Assembly (NCBI GenBank): GCA_963841635.1
Contig: CAWJDO010000002.1
Coordinates: 310,001 to 374,000, forward strand
Length of the DNA stretch: 64,000 nucleotides
From: DASWZN01 sp963841635
GTDB taxonomy: Bacteria; Acidobacteriota; Terriglobia; Bryobacterales; Bryobacteraceae
Direction of reading: 5' to 3'
Positions 39,773 through 45,954 of the stretch are shown here, piece by piece. The position numbers and the translations under genes are program-made. Position 1 is the stretch's first letter. The number at the start of each line of letters is the position of its first letter. The notes beneath the pieces were generated by a model. The model did not search any database, was not told the origin of the DNA, and worked only from the letters and a program-made list of their open reading frames with translations.

Positions 39773-42370
39773 CTACTTACCGGTCTTGCCCAGGCGCCTG
39801 GCGCCGAAGACGCGGGTCCCGCCGTTGGCGACCTGATTGCCCGGCAGGCCTTTGAGGTCCAGCCGGATCAGCACGTCATCGGTGCGGGGCTTGTACACGT
39901 AGGTGCCCTTCTTCAGCTCGTCCGAAGTGAGGTCGAAGTTCTTGGTGGACGCGCCATCGCGGATGGAGAGCACGCCGCGCGGGGCGGTGGAAACGGGAGC
40001 GGAGAGGCCGTCCCAGAATATGTTCAATCCGGTATCGGAGCCTTCGACCCGAAGCGAGAGCTCGATGGGCGGGCGGTGTTCGGCAACCTGCGCGGCGGCA
40101 GCCGGCGTCTCTTCCGCGGTCTTCCGGTTCGGACGAATGATGATGAAGTACACGCCGACAAGCACGATGACCAGGGCGATCACCGCGGGCAGGATCCAGC
40201 GGCGCTTGCCCTCGGAGGCGGCCTCCTCGGTTGGTTCGGGCTTCTTGTACCCGAAGTTCGGCGCGTTCGTCTGCACGGGTTTCCGCTCGGTGGCCGGCGG
40301 GGCGGCGGCGGGCTCGGGCTTGACCTGGGTGGCGGACTGAGCGCGGGTAAACCTCTGCGCTTCCGGCTCCGCCTGCGGCTCGATCTTGACCTCGGTTCGA
40401 GGCGGGGCCGGCGGCCTTACGACGACGACGGACTCGGTGCGGGCGGGTGGCTTGGGAGACGCCGTGGGCTCAACTTTGGGCGCCACCATGGCATCGGGCT
40501 TCGCTTCCGGTTTGGGCGGCTCCGGTTTGGGCTGGGGCGGCGGCGCGGGCTGCTGCCCGATTCTGGGCATGAAACGGGTCGGCTGAGCGGGTCCGGCGCC
40601 GGGCCTCGCGCCCAGATTGGTCGCGATGCGGGGCTGAACGGAGGGCGGGATCTTCGCCTGGATCCTGGTGGCAAATCTCGGTGGCGACGGAGGCCCGGAA
40701 GGCGGCGTCGCCTGCGTCTCGACGCCGGCGGGCGGGGTGAACAGGGGCCGCGTGGTGGACGCGGGAGTGACTGGTACAGCGCTCTCGGGTGGCGGCGCGG
40801 CAGGCCCAGTGGCGGCCGGCGGCTCAACCGGTGTGATGCGTGCCTCGACGCGGGGCGGCGGCGTGAACAGGGGCCGCGCGGTGGGCGCGGGAGTTGCCGG
40901 CGTGGTATTCACGGCGGGCGCAGGCTGCGCGGGGCGCGTCTCGATGCGGGGCGGCGGAGCGAACAGGGGCCGCGTGGCGGGCGCTGGGGTGCGTGGTGCT
41001 ACGCTCGCGGGCGGCGGTGCGGCAGGGCGGGCCGCGGGAGGCGGCTCAGCCGGTGTGGTGCGTGCCTCGACGCGAGGCGGCGGCGTGAACAGGGACCGCG
41101 CGGGGGGCGCCGGAGTGACCGGTGCCGCGCTTACAGGCGGCGGTGCGGCGGGGCGGGCCGCGGGAGGCGGCTCAGGTTGCGTAGCGCGCGTCTCGACGCG
41201 GGCAGGCGGCGTGAATAGCGGCGGACGCACGGGACGCGTCACGGTGCCTGGCACGGTGCTCCCGGTGGCAGGCCCGGAAGGGCGGGCCGCGGGCGGCGTC
41301 GCCGAGGCCGGCTTCAGCCAGGGCAACCTCGCTTCGACTCTCTGTTGGGCCGGCTGTTGTACCGGCGGCGCGGCTTTCGGGACGTCTGCCGGCGGCTCGG
41401 TTTTTTGCACCACCCGGGGCTCGATCCGGATCTCACGAGGCGCCGGCTTGGCCTCCACGGGAGGCGGCGGCGCGGGGACCGGCTCGGGCTTCTGGGCTAT
41501 CGGCGCCGGCGGTTCCGGGCGCTTAGGCTCAGGGAGAGCCGAGTCGATGGGGATGGCCGCAACACGATCCGTCGTCGATGCCGGCCCGACGCGGGCAGGA
41601 GTGGGCTGGCTGGACAACCGGAGTCCCGGCTGCAAGAGTCCGAGGTTCTCGAGCTCGGGCCGCGAAAACGCGAATTCCAGGGCGCTGACGTCGGTCCGGA
41701 TCTTCCCGCCCTCGCGAACGTAGATGGCGCCCTGGCAGGGCTTGCGCGAATACGGCTTGGCCAGGAGGAAGATGTTGTGGTCTTCCGGGAAAAACTCTTC
41801 AAACAGTTCCTGGTCGTCGTCCTGCAGCACCAGCGCGGGCCTGGTATTGCTGCGGAAGAAGCCAACGACGCCGAGACCGCCCGGCTTCTGGTTCTTCTCG
41901 ATGGCGTCGGCCAGCTTCTCCTGTTCCTCCTCGGAAAGGATGTAGGACGGGCCCAGGGTATAAGCGCACTCGACGGGCTCGTAACCGGAGACGACAATCG
42001 ACACCGGCCAGCCCGGCAGCACCTGTCCCAGAAGGATTCCGCCGATCTCCGAGCCGCGATTCGTGATGGCGCGGAAAATATCGAGGCTTTCCTTCTCCAG
42101 ACGCTCGATCAAGCCTGCATCCAGGCGTACCGAGAACGGCACTCCCTTGGGTTCCCAGACATACTGCGGGTGCTCGGGATCGGGCTCGACGTTGCGGGGG
42201 CCCTCGGCGCCTCCGCCTTCCACGGTCTGGTCCGGGTTATCCGAGCTGCTGAAGTGACTCTCGACGACTTCACGGATCCCCGAGAACGAGGATGCGCTGG
42301 TGAGGTCGTCGACGTCCAGCGGCTGCCGGTTGAATTTACGCCGATTGGCGTTGCGCTTCGGGGATGCCAT
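39773..42370 (-). CDS. MPN/JAB-like domain protein with Pro-rich repeats and one membrane span
   Basis: 865 residues. After a basic N-terminus, residues about 75-240 look like an MPN/JAB fold: SVRLDAGLIERLEKESLDIF, NRGSEIGGILLGQV, VSGYEPVECAYTLGPSYILS and LGVVGFFRSNTRPALVLQDD. The metal-binding HxH of JAMM enzymes is replaced by FRSN, so it should be inactive as a protease. Residues about 260-650 are Pro/Ala-rich, with five copies of a unit around RPLFTPPPRVEAR. One span (WILPAVIALVIVLVGVYFII) is near residue 735, followed by a beta-rich C-domain of about 110 residues. It overlaps the ParA-like gene by 35 nt and is made from the same operon. No family with this architecture is known to me. 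Confidence 0.8.
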   Translation of the reverse strand: MASPKRNANRRKFNRQPLDVDDLTSASSFSGIREVVESHFSSSDNPDQTVEGGGAEGPRNVEPDPEHPQYVWEPKGVPFSVRLDAGLIERLEKESLDIFRAITNRGSEIGGILLGQVLPGWPVSIVVSGYEPVECAYTLGPSYILSEEEQEKLADAIEKNQKPGGLGVVGFFRSNTRPALVLQDDDQELFEEFFPEDHNIFLLAKPYSRKPCQGAIYVREGGKIRTDVSALEFAFSRPELENLGLLQPGLRLSSQPTPARVGPASTTDRVAAIPIDSALPEPKRPEPPAPIAQKPEPVPAPPPPVEAKPAPREIRIEPRVVQKTEPPADVPKAAPPVQQPAQQRVEARLPWLKPASATPPAARPSGPATGSTVPGTVTRPVRPPLFTPPARVETRATQPEPPPAARPAAPPPVSAAPVTPAPPARSLFTPPPRVEARTTPAEPPPAARPAAPPPASVAPRTPAPATRPLFAPPPRIETRPAQPAPAVNTTPATPAPTARPLFTPPPRVEARITPVEPPAATGPAAPPPESAVPVTPASTTRPLFTPPAGVETQATPPSGPPSPPRFATRIQAKIPPSVQPRIATNLGARPGAGPAQPTRFMPRIGQQPAPPPQPKPEPPKPEAKPDAMVAPKVEPTASPKPPARTESVVVVRPPAPPRTEVKIEPQAEPEAQRFTRAQSATQVKPEPAAAPPATERKPVQTNAPNFGYKKPEPTEEAASEGKRRWILPAVIALVIVLVGVYFIIIRPNRKTAEETPAAAAQVAEHRPPIELSLRVEGSDTGLNIFWDGLSAPVSTAPRGVLSIRDGASTKNFDLTSDELKKGTYVYKPRTDDVLIRLDLKGLPGNQVANGGTRVFGARRLGKTGK

Positions 42371-43142
42371 CCAGTTGTCTCATGATTGCAAGGACTTCGT
42401 CTGCTACCACCTGGTAGTCTTCGAGGGCTTTCGACTTGGGGTCGAAGTCAGCCAGGAATTGCCGCTCCTTATTGGCCTTCACCACCGAGGTGTCGGTGCG
42501 GACGGCGGTAAGGCGCGGCACGCCGGTCTTTTCGGCGATTTGTTCGAGCGTATCGAGAATGATTCCGGTCATCGCCAGGCGGCGGTCCACCATCACCGGC
42601 AACATGCCGACCGTTTCGACCGGCAGATGATAGCTGTTGGCGAACATGGTGTTCAGGGTTCGCGCCGCTTCGAGGCTCGCCATGGCGCCCTGGACGCTGA
42701 GGATCTCCATCGCCACCGGGATCAGCACCCTGCGGGTGTAGACCATGGCGCAAGTCTGGAACAGCGTGATGGAGGGGGCCACGTCGATCAGGATAGCGTC
42801 GTAGTTGTGTTCGTACGAGCTGAACATCTGCTCGAAGACGAACTCGCGGAAGCCCTGGGCCGTGATGAGGTCTTCGGCGCGGGACGTGTTCCGGTTGCTG
42901 GGGAGCACGTCGATATTGGGGCCGGCCGAAACCAGACACTCCTCGAGGGCGATGTGGCCCACCAGAAAGTCCGATAGGTGGTACTTCGCTTTGAGGGAGA
43001 TGACGGTCCCGATGGAGCCCTGGGAATCGGTGTCGACCAGCAGAACCCTCTTGCCTTGGTCGGCATAGATGCGGGCGAGAACCAGAGCGGTCGTAGTTTT
43101 CGCGACGCCCCCACGTTGATTCGCAATGACGAGACGGATCAT
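42336..43142 (-). CDS. ParA/MinD-like ATPase with variant Walker A
   Basis: 268 residues. The N-terminus MIRLVIANQRGGVAKTTTAL is a deviant Walker A in which Arg replaces the signature Lys (KGGVGKTT becomes RGGVAKTT) and Ala replaces the second Gly. Then RVLLVDTDSQGSIGTVI (motif A'), NYDAILIDVAPSITLFQ (Walker B) and LIPVAMEILSVQGAMASLEA follow, with VRTDTSVVKANKERQFLADF near the end. ParA-family ATPases position plasmids, chromosomes or protein clusters. No ParB or parS-like site is present here. The start overlaps the HTH gene stop (ATGA), and the 3' end overlaps the MPN gene. It probably acts on the HTH partner at DNA or on the MPN membrane protein. Confidence 0.88.
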   Translation of the reverse strand: MIRLVIANQRGGVAKTTTALVLARIYADQGKRVLLVDTDSQGSIGTVISLKAKYHLSDFLVGHIALEECLVSAGPNIDVLPSNRNTSRAEDLITAQGFREFVFEQMFSSYEHNYDAILIDVAPSITLFQTCAMVYTRRVLIPVAMEILSVQGAMASLEAARTLNTMFANSYHLPVETVGMLPVMVDRRLAMTGIILDTLEQIAEKTGVPRLTAVRTDTSVVKANKERQFLADFDPKSKALEDYQVVADEVLAIMRQLDGIPEAQRQSA

Positions 43143-43348
43143 GTACGTTCCTTTTGCGCCTGGAGCTGCTCCTTGGCAAGTTCGATTTCCGCCAGCGTCC
43201 AGACACGGCGGCGTTTGCCGACGCGGCCGGCGGGAGGTGTGATGGTCCCGTCCTGCAAGCGGCGGTAGAACGTCGCCCGGCTAATGCCGAGCGTGCTGAT
43301 GAGCCCGCTGTCCGATATGCCTGAACGCGATCTGCTGTGATCTGTCAT
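43139..43348 (-). CDS. Small MerR/AlpA-like helix-turn-helix protein
   Basis: 69 residues from ATG 43346-43348. The core SGLISTLGISRATFYRRLQD, then GTITPPAGRVGKRRRVWTLA and EIELAKEQLQAQ, is a winged HTH of the excisionase/MerR N-domain type. The phrase about the wing (RVGKRRRVWTLAEI) matches helix-turn-helix 17 proteins. No effector domain follows. The stop overlaps the ParA-like start by 4 nt. It is the first gene of the operon and a likely autoregulator through the repeats at 43400-43435, and may act as the DNA-binding partner of the ATPase in place of ParB. ATG 43348 was chosen; the frame stays open to 43399, which would include the promoter. Confidence 0.75.
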   Translation of the reverse strand: MTDHSRSRSGISDSGLISTLGISRATFYRRLQDGTITPPAGRVGKRRRVWTLAEIELAKEQLQAQKERT

Positions 43349-43369
43349 GCCGACACTGATTAAGAGTGG

Positions 43370-43399
43370 ATCATAGATCAATACCCTAGCTTGTGTCAA
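43370..43399 (-). promoter_or_regulatory. Sigma-70-type promoter of the HTH-ParA-MPN operon
   Basis: On the minus strand TTGACA (43394-43399) and TATGAT (43370-43375) are separated by 18 bp. Transcription should start near 43363, giving a leader of about 15 nt before the ATG at 43348. This is the best -35/-10 match noted in the window. Confidence 0.7.
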
Positions 43400-43435
43400 C
43401 GATAAAATAGTCTCAAACTCGTTGAAATCGTCTCA
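43400..43435. promoter_or_regulatory. Direct-repeat operator upstream of the HTH-ParA-MPN promoter
   Basis: Two 16-bp direct repeats, CGATAAAATAGTCTCA (43400-43415) and CGTTGAAATCGTCTCA (43420-43435), match at 13 of 16 positions and are 20 bp apart, close to two helical turns. They abut the -35 box, the usual place for an activator or autoregulator. The small HTH protein is the obvious candidate to bind. Confidence 0.55.
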
Positions 43436-43829
43436 CACCACCTTTTCTGACCATTAAGGGCCTGAACGCTGGGGTTGCAGCACGTCGAACGGCGGGATCC
43501 TGGCGGAAAGCAGGTTGGACGGATGCGGCGGTACAAGCCATTGTATCGATGGATCTTCCACGAGAATAGCCCCGCGGCTCTCCGATGTCTTCGGCCCCTG
43601 TTCGCGGGGGTAAGTACTGAGGTCGTTCTAGCGGTAGTTCCAGGACCTCTACCCATGCTTGGGTGATCGTGTGGCGGAGGCTCGGTCCACCTTTCACCTG
43701 GGGACTGAATCGGCTTTCTAAGGCTCGGACTTTAGAGGGGGGCGGGGTCGAAAGGTGTGCGGGCGCGGGGGTTGCTTCAGGCCAGCTGCGTTGCGGCCAG
43801 GCGCAGGGCGTTCTGATAAGCTTTCTCCG
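43436..43829. other. 394-bp spacer without a recognisable gene
   Basis: Open frames on both strands exist but show no domain, signal peptide or good start. The region separates the divergent HTH operon and the metallopeptidase gene and should hold the latter's promoter, which I could not place. Confidence 0.4.
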
Positions 43830-44669
43830 ATGGGTGGCGTTTGGTCCTGGTTCGTGGGTGGCGCGCGGTGTCCAGCGGAGGCGGAGGAGAAGCGCCTCGT
43901 CGAAGAGGGATTCCAAACGCTCGAAGGAATCCTCGGGCGCGAACGGATGACTAGGGCGGTTATCGAGCCGACGCCCGCTTTCTTTCCGGACCGGTATGAT
44001 CCTTCGGAGGAAGCCGCGCGCCGCCTGTTCGCACGAGTCTGCGGATACATGGCCGTAGATCCGGCGTGCGTTCAGCTTTCGTTCTGGAACGACGAAGGCG
44101 GTGAGCGGGATGTACAGCGACTCGGCATGGCGGCGGGACCGAAATCGACATCGGGCGCCAGCGGCCTCTACAGTGGCGCCGAAGGGCGGGAGCGGGTTTG
44201 GATTCATGCCGAGGAGTTGAAGGACCCGGCAGCGCTGGTGGCGACGGTGGCGCACGAAGTGACGCACGTGCTGCTGCTGGGGCAGCGTGGGATGCCGCAC
44301 AATGTGCCGCATATGGAGGCGCTCACCGACCTGGGAACGATATTCCTCGGCTTCGGCATCTTCACGGCCAACGCGCTGCTGCGGCGCGACTCCTGGTCAG
44401 ACGGCAGATACGAGGGCTGGCAGGTTCGGCGGAAAGGGTACATCAGTCCGGAGATGGCGGGTTGGGCGCTAGCACTGTTTTGCTGGGAGGGCGGCGAACG
44501 CGACCCGCGATGGGCGCGGCACTTGACCACCGATCCGAGGGAGTACCTAAAGATGGGCTGCGGTATCTGGAGCGGCGGACCGGGAGCGCGTGAGGGGACG
44601 ATGAGGTCCCAAAGCTGCGATACTCATTCCGGCTGCCAACGTCGAGGAACCATATGCGAAGCCCGTTGA
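43830..44669 (+). CDS. HEXXH-type putative zinc metallopeptidase
   Basis: 279 residues from ATG 43830. The core is PAALVATVAHEVTHVLLLGQ, containing HEVTH, the zinc-binding and catalytic motif. MPHNVPHMEALTDLGTIFLG about 20 residues later offers further His/Glu/Asp ligands (HMEALTD, gluzincin-like). No signal peptide is obvious; the N-terminus (MGGVWSWFVGGARCPAEAEE) is only weakly hydrophobic. The C-terminal half has GYISPEMAGWALALFCWEGG, then WARHLTTDPREYLKMG. It is not assigned to a named peptidase family. It overlaps the YiiX-like gene by 16 nt, suggesting joint expression of a protease and a peptidase or amidase. Confidence 0.7.
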   Translation: MGGVWSWFVGGARCPAEAEEKRLVEEGFQTLEGILGRERMTRAVIEPTPAFFPDRYDPSEEAARRLFARVCGYMAVDPACVQLSFWNDEGGERDVQRLGMAAGPKSTSGASGLYSGAEGRERVWIHAEELKDPAALVATVAHEVTHVLLLGQRGMPHNVPHMEALTDLGTIFLGFGIFTANALLRRDSWSDGRYEGWQVRRKGYISPEMAGWALALFCWEGGERDPRWARHLTTDPREYLKMGCGIWSGGPGAREGTMRSQSCDTHSGCQRRGTICEAR

Positions 44670-45268
44670 TAGCGGCGGTTGTTTTCCTGGCGTCCTGTGG
44701 TGCGTCTTGTCAGAGCCGCAACTTCCAACTGCAGGAGGGCGACCTTGTCTTCCAGAGTTTCTCTTCGCCGCAGACCAGGGCGATTCAACTGGCCACGAAG
44801 TCGCGGTTCAGCCACATGGGAATCATCCTTCGCCAGGGCGATACGCTGATGGTCTATGAGGCGGTGGGGCCGGTCAAGTTCACGCCGGTGGAGGAGTGGA
44901 TCGACAGGGACCCGGGGGGACACTTCGTGGTGGAGAGGTTGAAGAATGCGAAGGCGATCCTGACGAAGGGCAACCTCGAGAAGCTCGAGCGCACGGCCGC
45001 CACCTTCAAAGGCAAGCGGTATGACTGGGTGTTCAACTGGTCCGATGAGAAGATCTACTGTTCCGAACTGGTCTGGAAGATTTACTACCGCGCCCTCGGT
45101 GTCGAGATCGGCGGCCTGCGCAAGCTGAAAGACTTCGACCTGTCATCGGCGGAGGTGCGGATGAAGCTGAGGGAGCGCTATCCCGAGGGAGTTCCGCTCG
45201 AAGAGACGGTCATCTCTCCTCAGGATGTCTTTCAGAGTGACACGCTGACGACCGTCTACAGTCAGTGA
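44654..45268 (+). CDS. YiiX/YebB-like permuted papain-fold hydrolase, exported
   Basis: 204 residues. The signal region is MRSPLIAAVVFLASCGASC, possibly a lipoprotein. The permuted NlpC/P60-like fold is shown by LQEGDLVFQSFSSPQTRAIQ, ATKSRFSHMGIILRQG (catalytic His) and KRYDWVFNWSDEKIYCSELV (catalytic Cys in YCSEL). This order, His before Cys, is that of the YiiX/C92 family, which act as amidases or peptidases on envelope or peptide substrates. The start overlaps the HEXXH gene by 16 nt. Confidence 0.85.
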   Translation: MRSPLIAAVVFLASCGASCQSRNFQLQEGDLVFQSFSSPQTRAIQLATKSRFSHMGIILRQGDTLMVYEAVGPVKFTPVEEWIDRDPGGHFVVERLKNAKAILTKGNLEKLERTAATFKGKRYDWVFNWSDEKIYCSELVWKIYYRALGVEIGGLRKLKDFDLSSAEVRMKLRERYPEGVPLEETVISPQDVFQSDTLTTVYSQ

Positions 45269-45280
45269 AGCTGAGCGTCT

Positions 45281-45628
45281 TCAATCAAGGTCCATAGCCG
45301 CCTTCAGCGCCCCTTCGACTTCCTGCATAAACTCGGGCGGCAGAATGCCGACCTTCCGGGTTAGCTTGGCGCGATCGAGCGTGGTTACCTGATGGCACAC
45401 AGCGAGGCTCGGCTTAGGCAGACCGGCGGAGCCGCCCGGCAACTCAACGACCGTGGGTCCGCGCTTGCCTTGCGACGTGGAGGTCGATAGCGGGACCACG
45501 ATGATCGATTTCCATGCGGGAGTCTGGTTGAAGGCATCGTGAGACATCACGATGACGGGACGCCGGCCCGTTTGCTCGGATCCGGAGCGCGGAACGAGGT
45601 CGGCCCAGTAAACCTCGCCCCTTTTCAT
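45281..45628 (-). CDS. MazF/PemK-type endoribonuclease toxin
   Basis: 115 residues: MKRGEVYWADLVPRSGSEQT, GRRPVIVMSHDAFNQTPAWK, SIIVVPLSTSTSQGKRGPTV and CHQVTTLDRAKLTRKVG are the successive conserved segments of the CcdB/PemK beta-barrel. This family cuts mRNA at short sequence motifs and is neutralised by the antitoxin. The start overlaps the antitoxin stop (ATGA), the classic antitoxin-first arrangement. Length is normal and no disruption is seen. Confidence 0.93.
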   Translation of the reverse strand: MKRGEVYWADLVPRSGSEQTGRRPVIVMSHDAFNQTPAWKSIIVVPLSTSTSQGKRGPTVVELPGGSAGLPKPSLAVCHQVTTLDRAKLTRKVGILPPEFMQEVEGALKAAMDLD

Positions 45629-45879
45629 TTCTGCTTACCGGTCTTCACCAGGTGCTGGATGCCTGCCGCCTCCAGATCGGGGTCGAGATCCAGATCCGTG
45701 CCTGCCATTTCCGCGGCGTAGGCCGCGATCCGATCGTGTCTTGCCCTCCGCAACTGCTCACGCAGCCAAGAATCGATTGCTTCCCGGGCCAGTGCGGTCG
45801 CGGGCACTTGCGCACGCTCGGCTTGCGCACGGAGATCGGCGTAGGTCTGGTCCGGCAGTGGCAGGTGGAAGTTCTTCAT
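45625..45879 (-). CDS. Ribbon-helix-helix-type antitoxin
   Basis: 84 residues. MKNFHLPLPDQTYADLRAQA forms the N-terminal beta strand and first helix of a ribbon-helix-helix DNA-binding domain, followed by QVPATALAREAIDSWLREQL. The acidic tail (AEMAGTDLDLDPDLEAAG) is suited to bind the toxin. GGAGCGAGGAT precedes ATG 45877-45879. Four regularly spaced half-sites upstream (45902-45945) overlap a CATAAT -10 box, so the protein should repress its own operon. Confidence 0.88.
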   Translation of the reverse strand: MKNFHLPLPDQTYADLRAQAERAQVPATALAREAIDSWLREQLRRARHDRIAAYAAEMAGTDLDLDPDLEAAGIQHLVKTGKQK

Positions 45880-45901
45880 ATCCTCGCTCCTGCCTCAATT
45901 A

Positions 45902-45945
45902 TGCCATAGGAGGATGGCACGCAACGATGCCACACTTTGATGGCA
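45902..45945. promoter_or_regulatory. Toxin-antitoxin operator of four alternating half-sites
   Basis: TGCCA (45902-45906), TGGCA (45915-45919), TGCCA (45928-45932) and TGGCA (45941-45945) start exactly 13 bp apart and alternate in orientation, so each neighbouring pair forms a palindrome. The array covers the antitoxin promoter, with a CATAAT -10-like box on the minus strand beside the first half-site. This is a typical layout for cooperative antitoxin binding. Confidence 0.7.
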
Positions 45946-45954
45946 ACGGCCGGC

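Noticed and set aside
40700..41250. Repeat DNA between 40.7 and 41.25 kb as a mobile or satellite element
   Set aside because: It encodes the Pro-rich repeats of the MPN-like protein in frame.
42336..43142. A plasmid or chromosome partition (ParABS) locus
   Set aside because: There is no ParB gene and no parS-type palindrome nearby; the partner is a membrane protein.
43413..44312. A 299-codon minus-strand frame over the metallopeptidase start
   Set aside because: No motif, and it is antisense to the HEXXH gene, whose frame has clear structure.
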